A DNA stretch of 64,000 nucleotides from Mikania micrantha (Eukaryota > Streptophyta > Magnoliopsida > Asterales > Asteraceae): positions 1,922,001 through 1,986,000 of the forward strand of contig CM018694.1 in NCBI GenBank assembly GCA_009363875.1, given 5' to 3'. Position 1 is the first letter of the stretch; each line of letters opens with the position of its first letter. Positions 46,130 to 56,233 of the stretch are shown piece by piece. The position numbers and the translations under genes were made by a program. The notes under the pieces are model-generated. The model was not told the origin of the DNA. It did no database searches and saw only the letters and a list, made by a program, of their open reading frames with translations.

Positions 46130-47266
46130 GTTTTGACACCAAAATCACTTGATTTAGTGAAAAATTGGAGGATTTGAGTTTTGAAATTCTAGAGAGAGAG
46201 AGTAGAGAGAGAAATGGACAGTTTAGAGAGAGAGTGGGGTTGGTGAATGTGAGTAAATGACATTTAATGTCATTTTTAACCTTTTTAACGTTCGGGTGTG
46301 TTCAGGTTCGTTTGCTTTCGCTCGGTTTAATGTAGAAGCGTCGATTTCCAGGAACATTTGGAACATTTTGTTTCTGAGCAGAAGAGTCGTTTTCAAGTAG
46401 TGTTCGATCGATTACTTCGATATCAAAAAAGCGTATTCGTAAAAATATTTGGAAAAAATCTGAAAGTTCTTCTTTGTGGCGATAATACCAAAATATCAAG
46501 TTGGCATTTTAGGGTTTTATTGGATAACGGGGAGTTTCGAATTTCGTGATTTTTGTGCATATGGCATGTTCTCCCAAATTTTAAAAATAGGATTTTCTAA
46601 TTTAAATTAGGTTGTAATTCCTAATAAATTAACTAATTATCTTCTGTTTATTTTTAAATTTCTAAAAACGTTTAATTTATCTGTTTAATCGAATTGCACG
46701 ATTTTCGCGCGTATTCGTTTAGATCGTCACCCGTACGAACACGACGACAACTATACTTTTCGATTTGATTTTCTAATTATTGGACATCATTTAGAACGTT
46801 AAACTCGCAGATATATTCGTGCGAATCGTCACGCACGCGAATGCTCCGTTAGTTTAATACTCACATAACAACATCCGTTATTGTTTTGTTCTATACATTC
46901 TCGCATACGTTTATACATAATATACTCCAATTAAACATGCACTTAATAGTTTCGTGTTGTCAGATATGATTCAGAAATAGATCCGTAATAGTGTCGTATT
47001 GATCATCAAATGATAAGTAATACACATGTAATACAAATAGTTCTGTACTTGATTTACTGTGCTATTCACTGTTCCGAACTACGGTTCAGGAACTGATGTT
47101 ACAATAGTCGTCTATGAGAAATCTGTTGTTATTACAATAACCTCATGTTATTTGAAATGTCAATTCATGTTTGTGATCACATATGTGTCAACCCACGTAT
47201 ACTTGGATTGTTCAAAATGCCCATACATAAGTAGGTTTAACTAGTTTTAAAGTAATTAAATCGTAT

Positions 47267-47336
47267 ACGTGTATATATATATATATATACACATTATTAT
47301 AAATATATACTCGTATATATATATGTGTGTGTGTGA
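47267..47336. repeat. TA/TG microsatellite
   Basis: GTGTATATATATATATATATAC-type run with a second (TA)n(TG)n stretch, within LTR C1. Confidence 0.85.
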
Positions 47337-47489
47337 TCGGGTTCATGTTCAAAATATTAAATTTTATGTTTTTATTGTGTTCGGTATTCCATTTCGGTTC
47401 TAACGAAACTGAAACGGATCAAATCGGAGTTGGAATGAAGAAGTTAAGGTCAAAAACCCAAAAAATGGATTTTGGTTCAAAACCGGCAT

Positions 47490-47560
47490 AGGCTCAGTTT
47501 CGAACCCACGACCTCCCACTCACAGTACACACCCTCTACCAACTCAGCTGGTTAGGGAAT
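47490..47560 (-). other. tRNA-like sequence inside LTR C1
   Basis: On the minus strand AGCTGAGTTGGTAGAGG resembles a tRNA A box with D-loop, and GGTCGTGGGTTCGAAAC resembles the T arm with B box (GGTTCGAA). The spacing of about 30 nt and the wording recall plant tRNA-Lys. The acceptor stem does not close and the anticodon arm is degenerate, so this is not a functional tRNA gene. Confidence 0.6.
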
Positions 47561-47829
47561 CGAATTAGAAATCCCATGTTAATTGTTTTAAGCTTCCACC
47601 AGTCTGATTCCCTTTGTTAACTCAACCGAAGCTAACTAGTTCGAATTGAACCCTGATTCGACTGAGTTCGAGTCCACCACCATAGGGCTTTTGTTCTAGA
47701 TGTCCAGGCGCACCTATGGGTGGTTTTAATTCAACCAATGATTCAGTTAAGTGCCCTTAATCAATCCCAAACAAAGTCGGGTTCAAACAGCCCAACCCTC
47801 GATCCAATTGAGCCGAATTCGAACATGTT

Positions 47830-48330
47830 AATCCTCAAATTCATAGGGTTTTTCATCGTTGGATCAAAACGAATCCATCTATATATATTAATTAAATTTT
47901 GGATTTATTTGTTTAGAAAACCCCAAAATGTTTTTCAATTGAAAACATGAAACCGGTTCTTGTTAAATTAGATAAAATGAGATGTTTAATTCATAGGGTT
48001 TTCATTTCTTAGGATATTGCGAAACTATGGGTATAACTAAATTTGATCTTTAGCCTCGTTTTGATCGAAAGCCCTAAATCGTTTATGTCTATGAACCCCA
48101 GAACCAAAAATCATCTAATTGATTGTTGTTAGGTGTAATTAACATAGGGATTTTGTTCAAAGGAACATCACGAAACTGAGGGTAGGGTTTAATTTGATTA
48201 TGGATCTCGTTTGTGTAGAATCCCCCAATTCGGTTTACACGATGAACCCTAGAACTTGAACCCATACAATTCATTGTTCGCAGGCTCAATTAGGTTAGGG
48301 CTTTCATCAAACAAGTCATGAGGAATGTAT
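47830..48330. repeat. Diverged tandem repeat in LTR C1, unit about 150 bp
   Basis: About three units share ATAGGG-TTT, GAAACT--GGGT, GATC-T--CTCGTTT, GAA-CCC-AA-TCG-TTA and ATGAACCC-AGAAC. The corresponding array in C2 is at about 50030-50420. Confidence 0.55.
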
Positions 48331-48682
48331 AGATGTTGATAATTACCCGGATTGATCTCAAATTGAACTCATTCGACTAAAGGGTTTTTCTTCGGCCAGC
48401 TCCCAATCGAATTCGTCTCCCGATGCTTTCTCTGTTCGAATTGAATTGAGTAAATGCTCCTCTGGGTGCCGATTAGAAGTTTTGAATGTTCAATTCGACT
48501 GAATGACCTCGTATTATACAAGCTCTAGTTCAAACGACTTAGGTTTCAATCTTTGGTTTATAATTTGGTTTAATTCGGCATTATGATTGAAAGTAACACC
48601 GGATTGATGATAGGAATTATCAATGTGATGATTAGTTACGGCTTAATTCTTTTGTAACATAGTCTGATCGACTCTTTCCATA

Positions 48683-49042
48683 GAATCATCATATAACATC
48701 GTATCATCTTAGCATCATATCATCATTACACCATAACATCATATCGTATTAGCATTATATCATGGCATCATCATATCATCATAATACCGTATCATTTAAC
48801 ATCATATGATCGTGACATCATATCATCATAGCATCGTATCACCATAACATCATAGCATCCTACCATTATAGTCTCATTATCGTATTATCTTAGCATCGTT
48901 TTATCATATTATCTAATCATCATAAATTCAGATTCATCATCATCATATCATCAGATTGTCATATCCTAACATCATAGGACCTCATCATGGCATAGCATCA
49001 TATAATCATCATCATAGCATATCATCATAAAATCATCATCAT
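48683..49042. repeat. Degenerate ATCAT-rich repeat
   Basis: ATCATATCATC, TAGCATCAT and TAACATCAT words run for 360 bp and resume at 51879-51930 after C2. The insertion target ATCAT is itself one of these words. Confidence 0.75.
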
Positions 49043-49098
49043 TGTGACAATCCGACTTTTTACACTAACCTTGTTAACGGGAGTTGGTGATATCACAG

Positions 49099-49400
49099 GC
49101 CCAATAGTGACAATGTAGGCCCATTGAGATCTAGAGAGGCCCAATTACAAAATCAAGGCCCAATAAGGCCAATGAAGGCCCAACAAGGCCAATGAAGGCC
49201 CAATAAGGCCAATGAAGGCCCAACAAGATCAATTAGGCTCAACGAAGTCTATGTAGGCCCAACAGAGCCAATGTGGGCCCAATAAGCCAAGAGAGGCCCA
49301 GTAAGGCCCAATAAGTTCAAGTAAGGCCCAATGTAAACAAAGTAGGCCCAGGGAAGGCCAAGGTAGGCCCAGGAAGGCCCAGTGAGGCCCAATTGTATTT
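49099..49400. repeat. GGCCCA (TGGGCC) cluster in LTR C2
   Basis: AGGCCCA occurs about 17 times in 300 bp, often as AAGGCCCAATAAGGCCAATG. In the inferred transcription direction this lies in the first 350 bp of the LTR, the U3 region. TGGGCC is the plant site II element bound by TCP factors. Confidence 0.7.
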
Positions 49401-50029
49401 GAGAAGCCCAACTGGGTAAATTAAGCTCAACGATGTTCTAAGAAGTTCAATTAGTAACAATTGGGATTTTAGGGTCAACTTTATTAACCGAAATGATGTG
49501 AATTCGAACAAAAACAAATTTTAAGAGTTGAAATTAGGCAAAATAAATCCAAATATACTACAATTACAAAGATTGTATTTGTAAGTGGTAAAGACACACT
49601 AGTTTGACTTTTAAAGTCAAAATTCGTGGGATTTATCAACTAAAGTTCGAATTTCTCATTAGAACTATGTTATAACTGAAATCAATCGACTTTAATCATC
49701 ACATTAATGAAATTAATAGTTATTATACGTTATTAGTCGATTAATTGGTCGAATTAAACTCAAAGGTAATGAAAACGTTGAAACCGTCACTCCCATAAGT
49801 GCAAATCATACAATTCGACTATAATATTCGCAATTGGAATTACAGAAGCACTAGTCGGCATAATTAGGACCATTTTCATATCACAATTGCATTCTTTGAA
49901 GTTTGGATTGAAGGAGGCGAATTGGGGAAGGCCGAAGTTCAAGCAAAAAGGGGGATTTAGCAATTAGTCATCAAACCACGTAAGTTTTCATTCCTATACA
50001 TTCAGAAACCTCCGATTAACAATATCCCT

Positions 50030-50420
50030 AACCTAATTCTATCTAAGGACATCGAATTGTATGAACTACAATTCTAGGGTTCATAGTGTGAACCGATTTG
50101 GGGGTTTGGATTAGAACGTGATCTATAATCTAATTAAAACTCATAGAGAGTTTCATAAGGTTCCGAACAAGCTAATTCATATGACAATTTCATTTAAAAA
50201 CAACGAATTGGTAGATTTCGAATTTAGGGTTCTTAATGGAAAACTGTTTTGGGGATTTGTGATCAAATGAACTGAAGAATCAAATTAAAGGTTATAGATA
50301 GCTTCAGAGGGTATCGATTAAGGTTAAACCTAAGTTAATTGTGTCTGATAACATCGAATTTTAAGAGATTTAGTATCTAGGGTTCGTGAGTTGAACGGTT
50401 ATGAGATTTTTATCTAAATT
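50030..50420. repeat. Diverged tandem repeat in LTR C2
   Basis: Two and a half units of about 170 bp share TAGGGTTC-T, TTTGGGG-TTTG, ATCTAA-TTAAA, TATAGA-AG-TTC and CATCGAATT. Counterpart of 47830-48330 in C1. Confidence 0.55.
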
Positions 50421-50610
50421 GGTTTAATAATCGAATTGGATCAGTCTTTAGACTCGATTAGATCATGGGAACAAACCTATATGGGATTAGTGTTGATCAG
50501 ATTCGGATTTGAGGTAAATTGGAATGGTTTTGGGTTCGGTCAAGGGAAGAACAAGGGTGAACCGGTTGATTGTGGATTAAAATTAATTCGGGGTGGAGTC
50601 TACTACAAAT

Positions 50611-50682
50611 GCTGGGCTGGTTTAGATGGTAGAGTATGTGTAAGTTGGGTTAGAGGTCGCGGGTTCGAAACCCGGCCCTAAC
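50611..50682 (+). other. tRNA-like sequence inside LTR C2
   Basis: TTTAGATGGTAGAGTATG as A-box region and GGTCGCGGGTTCGAAACC as T arm with B box, followed by CGGCCC. Homologous to 47490-47560 in C1 and on the same strand relative to the LTR, so it was part of the family-C LTR before the two copies separated. Confidence 0.6.
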
Positions 50683-52149
50683 CATTTTTGAGTTTTTAAC
50701 ATTTTTAGTGTTTTAATCATAAGTTATTCGTTTTAACTCCGTTTTAATCCGTTCAAGTTGCGTTGGAACCGTAACGAGAATACGAACGTGTTGAAATGAT
50801 AAAATCCATATTTTAATCCGAACACGAAATCGCGTATAACTACGTTAAATTAAATAAAATCGTGTAGGATTTTATTTAAACGATTTCAAAAGCACACGTA
50901 CGATTGTATGCACATTTCTGACACTTTAACATACGTGTGTTGACATGTATGTGATTTCAAGCACAAAATGATGTCTCGAATAACACTAGGTTATTGTTTA
51001 ATCACAGATTCTTCGTAGAGGATTTCTACGCAAGTTCACACGTAATTGATCATTCTACTATTATCAAAGGTGCGTACACGGCCCTTTCTTATTTTAAACT
51101 GTTTTGGGGGAGAAAACATGTGCAACAAACTATTTTTAGATACATATCACTTGCATGAGTTATCTGTTTACATTATGTGACAACATATCAACTTGAAAGT
51201 CCTTACACACCTCGAACCGTTTAGTTTGCTGTAATGCAAAGCGTGGTAGTTGGAAATAGATCTATTAGGTTTGACAAACCTCACCTGGTAGATGGGATCT
51301 ACGCAGGTGTTTGACTGACCAAACACAATTTTACTATTGTTGTGATAGACAATAGTGGCAAGGCGAAAACATGCTATAGCATGGCAATCCGTCAGCTTCG
51401 GTGTCGAACACGTATGTAAATAGTTTATATGACTAGCTATCATGACTGTGCATTTGTGATTATGTTATCTACAAACTTGTTATTCAAACTGCTGTTTTGA
51501 ACACTATGATTACTTAAAACCTGTGTTATGCACCAACCTATGTGTTGACTTGATTTGCATGTTTTCTCAGGACGCTAAGGCGCGCGTAACAGCTGGCATG
51601 GACTAGGAAGATAGAGTCTCATGCATTATAAACTTTGAACATTTGAATTTGAATATTTCAGTATTTTGATTTGTAATGTTTTACTTATCAACAGTTTATT
51701 GGTTTTGATTTGAAACGCTTCCGCAACTTTTTGTAAACTCTGAATGTTATGTTTTTAAAGACCAACGTATGTTTTGAAATTCATATAGAGGTCTTCGCTA
51801 TGTCTAATGATCTGAGATCCTGGTTTGTCACGTTCCCAAACGGTATGATTCCGTTAGTTGAAATTTGGGGGTGTGACAATCATAGTAATCATCATCATAA
51901 CATAGCATCATAGTATATCATCATAGCATGTATGTCATCCCAAATAAGCGTTTAAACGTTTTGCAAATAACTGTTTAGAATAGGGCATCTAAAACTCACT
52001 TGGTGATAGTGTGGCTCTTAACTTCCTAGACCCGATTGTCTTGGCTAGGTCTCAAGAACCTACATCATCACATCATCTCATCACATTTCATTCCTAGACT
52101 TAGAATTCATTCTAAGTCCTCATTGCTCCCTTAACTAGCCCCCGTATTC

Positions 52150-52870
52150 AAACACCCATAAGTTCTCAAAATCACAAGTACACAAAAACCATGAAGTTCT
52201 CGATTACCAAAGTATACGAATTCCATAGAGTTCACGAAATACCAAAGTATATGAAAACCATGAAGTTCACAAAGTCTCAAAGTATCCGAAAACCATGGAG
52301 TTCACAAACCCTAGTTCATGAAATTGAATTCACGAAGTTGGGTTCAAATATTTCTAGTTCGTGAACTGCAAGTTCCCGTCGTGTACAATTCAAATACTCT
52401 TTTTCTTTCATAAAACATCTTAGAAAACTTACACAAAACTCGTGGGACTAGCCCTAGGTGCGTAATGGTCTTACCAATGCCTTGAGACTGAAAAGGAACG
52501 CTTTTTGTGCATAAAGGAATGATTTTTATGTATAAGTTCTCTTCTGTCTAAAAATCGTATCTTTTACAAATCAAACACTTACCCGGTGTTTGCTAAACCT
52601 TCCTATAGCTTCTCGTGTGTTTTCACCTCCTTTTGATTGAGCTGGAGCCGTTTCCGTCTTTTCGAAGTTCCTGAGCTTGCCAACTTCGAGTCCATAGGGA
52701 GACAATGATGCCAGCCAAAGTGGTCACGCTTCCCGAGGCACTACTATATATAGGCCAAGTTCACGAAAGGGGGTTCACGAAGTCTAACTTCGTGATCTTT
52801 CAATTCAAACCGAATACTCGATTTCGAGTGCTCTATTTTCATGAACTCTCACATCGCGTACTCCCATTTT
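52150..52870. repeat. GTTCACGAA word cluster in LTR D
   Basis: CATGAAGTTC, AGTTCACGAA and TTCGTGAAC words recur about 15 times with the tandem unit CCAAAGTAT-CGAAAACCATG-AGTTCAC (52190-52320). Confidence 0.65.
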
Positions 52871-53027
52871 CGTGAACCTTGTCCTCGATCTTAAAAATTT
52901 TCGTTTCGGTTTACTTTCATCGTGTTTATACATATTGTTTCCCTTTCTCGTTCTCTCTCCTACAAGTTATTTAACAGATACCCACTCATGAGTAAAATAA
53001 CTTGTATTAAAGTTTTGGGGTGTTACA

Positions 53028-53690
53028 TTAACTATTCTAAAAACTAAGTTTGTTTATATAAACCAAAAATCAAAATGATTTTTAAACAGTAATTCTAACA
53101 AATAATCTTAATATTTATTAAAATAAACTACTTACTTATCTATTTAAGTAACAATCTAAAAGCTTATTTTAAGTTTTGACCCTTTTTGTGCGGTTTGGTT
53201 TTGACTAGGTAGAGTTAGAACCAATTCTAGGTTCATATTGATTTATCTAAGAAACCGATGATATTGTACTTGTGATTAGTTATTGACTTTCATATATAAG
53301 AACTCCATTATTGACTTTCTTTAATAAACTAAGTTTGTTTTTATAAACCAAAAATCAAAATGATTTTTAATTAAGTTTGACCCCTTTTGGGCGGTTGGTT
53401 CCAGTTTTTAACCAGGTAGAGTTAAAACCGATTTTAGTTTCAGTTATGATTTATCTAAAAAACTGAAATTGTTTGTATTTACCAGTTTGGGTAGGATTGG
53501 TTCCGGTTGTATGTAACATAGTCGAGTTTGATTCCGGAACAGTTTTTTTTTTTTTGGGCAACCCTGGTTATGATGGCTTTGTAACATGGTGAATTAAACG
53601 TGCAAAATCAATAGCGTAAAGTTAAACTGATTCAAACTTGCAATATTAATTACACTATTGTAATGTGTGTGATGCACATACATAAATAAT
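53028..53690. repeat. Intergenic tandem duplication
   Basis: AAACTAAGTTTGTTT-TATAAACC and the 170 bp after it (53040-53235) are repeated at 53326-53500, an offset of about 285 bp. Shared words include TTTGACCC-TTTTG-GCGG, AGGTAGAGTTA-AACC and GATTTATCTAA. The rest of the stretch shows nothing further. Confidence 0.65.
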
Positions 53691-53696
53691 GGAACC

Positions 53697-53909
53697 AAAG
53701 AGGTCTTGGGTTCAAATCCCTCCCGCAGCGAAAAAGGGGTCTGTGGGGATCAGGGGGTTTTCCCAGTGGGGTTTCCTCCTGGGGTGGTTGTGGTGGCTCA
53801 TGGGAGGTCCAGGTAACTAGACCTTGGTGACATGGCCTGGAAACAGTGGGTTCACACGATTGAGACCTTCGCCGTTCAAAAAATAAATAAATAAATAAAA
53901 TAAAATAAA
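53697..53909 (+). mobile_element. tRNA-derived SINE, 5'-truncated
   Basis: B box GGTTCAAATCC (53709-53719) near the left end, then GC-rich body (GGGGTTTCCTCCTGGGGTGG, TGACATGGCCTGG, GACCTTCGCCGTTC) and an A-rich tail (AAATAAATAAATAAATAAAATAAAA). The flanks AATGGAACC (53688-53696) and AATGGAAACC (53910-53919) are a near-perfect target duplication. No A box is visible, so the head is truncated or diverged. The body resembles SINE-like repeats I associate with Asteraceae. Confidence 0.75.
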
Positions 53910-53919
53910 AATGGAAACC

Positions 53920-55637
53920 GTCTTAAAATTGAATACACTCCTTCAAATTGGCTTAAAACATCCCGAAAAGGTAGCCGAATGGCCATTGTATAGAAAACAA
54001 TTATATAAATAAATATTCACAAACAAATGGTTAAACAGAATTTGCAATTTTTTATTTTGTTAAAGTTTAATTTAAATAAAAAGATAAAGCATGTAACTAA
54101 TTCTTGTTTTGCATTTCCTCTTTCTTTCATTCATATATTATTTATTGTTAATTCAATCTTATCCTCAATTTCTATCACTTATTTGATATAAGACTATTGA
54201 CATTGGCGATCCTTGATTGTATTGTAACACTATTAAAAAAAAATTGCTAATTCTCTCTCCAATGTGGCCATCTCCACAATCTGGATTGCAACCCAATTTG
54301 CGGGGTTATTTTCTTTTTCTCGTTTACTTTATCATTTTTAATTTTAGTTATAATCTTACTTTTTTAATAACTACTAATAATTAACATTTTTAAAAAATAT
54401 AAAAATACAGTCTTAATCAATTTTTTAGTAACATGTCAATATAAAATTTTGTTAAAAACAAAGCTTGTTTAAAAAAATGTATTTCTTAATATAGAATAGA
54501 TATAAACAATCATTGATTAATGCTATCTCAAACTTGGAGATTTTTATTGGTTCAAAAGTCTTTCTGAATCAAACTCATTATTTAAAAGATTATTTGTTTA
54601 AAATATATATTTATTTTAAAAATTCATTATTTCTTCAGATAAATAACTTTTTAATAAAAACTAAAAATCATAAATTATATTCATTTAACAAAAAGTTGTA
54701 AAAATTGAGTTGTTAATGAGAGTGAAGAGTTAGATTTGATTGGGTTGTCTAGGTGTAAGAGATCGAAATTAGTTTTTTATTAAAAGATGGGTTAGATGGT
54801 GAATGGGGATGCTCTAACCCAATATTTAGATTTCTTCTTTGCACCTCTTTGAAATTTTTTTTTTACAATAATCTTGTATAACGCGATCCCAGTAATTTTT
54901 TTGGGACTTCACACACTTCAAAAACATATACGCTTCAAGTCGATCACCGGTCTAGATAGCTCAAGATCCCCCAATTTCGCATCCAGGTGAAAGAAAACAC
55001 TGATCTTGACAACACAAATCCTAAGGTAGTAAGGTGTACCACTTATACATCTCATTTGGGAACATGGACTCAAATAGATTGCCGGTCGTATAACCATTTG
55101 CTCCTGGTCATTGCAGATCAACTGCTCAATTATGGTTTCATATTTAGGGTTTTGATCCAAGAAAAATGAAGTGGTAATTTTAGTTCCAATGTACCCACAA
55201 ATATCAATATACGGTTGACTCAATCTCTAGAGTCAAGCTAAGCTAACAACCTCCACACCTGTGGACAGCTTCAATTTTGGCCAGAAAACATGCAGCAAAC
55301 AAATATGCAAAAAGAAAAATGTGGGCGATAACTAAGATTACTGCCGCCAGTTTACTTCCCTTTGTATTCTCATATGAGTTTACTATTATTTCAACTACAT
55401 TTCTAAAAACTTGACCTGACTTTTTTTTCTTTTTTGGGGTTGGGTGGGTGGGTAAGGGTGGCAATTAAGCAAAACATGGGTGCCAAACTTCTGTACAAAT
55501 CAAACTGCCACGCCCTATCCCACAAAACACCAACTCTTAGCCTGCCTAGCCTACTAGCAAATAGATGTACCAAAACCAGGCACAAAGTGGGGCCTGAACC
55601 AAAAACTGAACCTTCACTCAAGACTATAATGTAATGT
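53920..55637. other. Intergenic sequence, no supported gene
   Basis: AT-rich sequence downstream of the EPCR-like gene. A 101-codon minus frame (54918-55223) and a 73-codon minus frame with one hydrophobic segment (55243-55464) are open but have no recognisable homology or flanking signals. The part nearest 55685 probably contains the 3' UTR and polyadenylation site of that gene. Confidence 0.5.
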
Positions 55638-55660
55638 AATAGAATAGAATAGAATAGAAC
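55638..55660. repeat. GAATA pentanucleotide microsatellite
   Basis: Four units of TAGAA/GAATA immediately downstream of the EPCR-like stop codon on the minus strand, so probably within the 3' UTR. Confidence 0.7.
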
Positions 55661-55685
55661 CTCACCTCTTTCTTTATCAACAAAA

Positions 55686-56233
55686 TCAACTTATCATTGT
55701 AGTAGACGGGGGGCTACTCGACTCTTCATCATTATCTCCACCTGTACAAGAAGCTTTGATTGCTTCAGCTGTCATTAGAGCAGAGACAGCCTTGTGAATA
55801 GCCAAGTCAGCACTCAACATAAGTTTCTCAGCTCTCTCCCTCTTTAGCTTAGCCATGTTACGTGCATGCTTTGCAGCACTTGAAGCATCTCGCAGTCTGA
55901 ACTCATCCAGATCAGACCCACCTAACACTAGTTGTTGCTGCATCCTGTATGGGCTCATGTGATTGCTATGCCAATCACCACCACCAAACTTTTTACTGTG
56001 GCTTCTCTTCACTGATGACTTTCTTAGGCCTGGTTTTGGTGATACAAGTGTTCTGATGGTCTTGGAGCTTTGGATTCTCAGTTGTTGGGGATTCCATTCA
56101 GATGCATCGCCCCCATCTAAAGTAAAATGTCCCGTGTCTCTTGGTGAGTATGTCTTCGCAACTAGCAGGGGAGACACATCTGAAGATTCCGCCCTCTCGT
56201 CTCCAACAAAACCATATGTATGCACTCTTCTAC
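55686..56233 (-). CDS. EPCR: EPCR-like gene, last exon
   Basis: Acceptor TTGATAG before GTAGAAGAGTG; phase 1 entry completes a Gly codon with the last base of the previous exon. It encodes GRRVHTYGF... to STTMIS and a stop at 55686. It includes the basic Lys/Arg-rich segment KPGLRKSSVKRSHSKKF and the helical AKHARNMAKLKRERAEKL, typical of the C terminus of this family. Confidence 0.88.

Larger units (their letters stand above)
29746..47103 (-). mobile_element. Solo family-B LTR (B2) carrying Copia F
   Basis: TGTCACACCCCGAGCC...GATGTTACA, split at 32610 by Copia F and resumed at 46130. No internal Gypsy genes are attached, so it is a solo LTR. Flanking pentamers CTAGC (29741-29745) and ATAGT (47104-47108) agree at only three of five bases, which fits an old, mutated target duplication. 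It is homologous to B1 over its length. The 84-codon frame at 30608 and others inside are not conserved. Confidence 0.8.
47104..48682 (-). mobile_element. LTR C1, third segment
   Basis: Its reverse complement aligns with about 49676-50960 of C2: AATCTGT-TT, ACAATAACCT, GTGTCAAC-CACGTAT, the tRNA-like block, the tandem repeat block, CTTCGGCC and AATGTGATGATTA...AACATAGT. The last 0.6 kb of the LTR seen in C2 is missing; similarity stops near 48680 where ATCAT-rich sequence assigned to LTR D begins. Confidence 0.7.
49043..51878 (+). mobile_element. Solo family-C LTR (C2)
   Basis: TGTGACAATCCGAC...GGGGGTGTGACA, 2836 bp, flanked by perfect ATCAT duplications (49038-49042 and 51879-51883). No internal region remains, so it is a solo LTR formed by LTR-LTR recombination. 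Since ATCAT words abound at the site, the duplication is suggestive rather than unique proof, but both ends also fit TG...CA. It is in the opposite orientation to C1. Confidence 0.8.
48683..53027 (+). mobile_element. LTR D (Gypsy-type), host of solo LTR C2
   Basis: The right end GGGGTGTTACA (53017-53027) is the inverted TGTAACACCCC terminus. The segments 48683-49042 and 51879-53027 are continuous in character (ATCATATCATC sequence on both sides of C2). The left end is not certain: similarity to C1 ends near 48680 and no matching target duplication was found. No internal genes. Orientation is inferred from the termini. Confidence 0.55.

Noticed and set aside
48653..48660. TGTAACATAG as the left terminus of LTR D
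   Set aside because: The surrounding sequence still aligns with LTR C2 (AACATAGTTCTAATG), and the flanking pentamers do not match those right of 53027.
47490..50682. Functional tRNA genes at the A/B-box-like sequences
   Set aside because: The acceptor stems do not close and the anticodon arms are degenerate in both copies.
54918..55464. Two minus-strand ORFs downstream of the EPCR-like gene
   Set aside because: They are open frames of 101 and 73 codons without known domains. One has a hydrophobic segment, but there is no codon or splice evidence and part may be 3' UTR.
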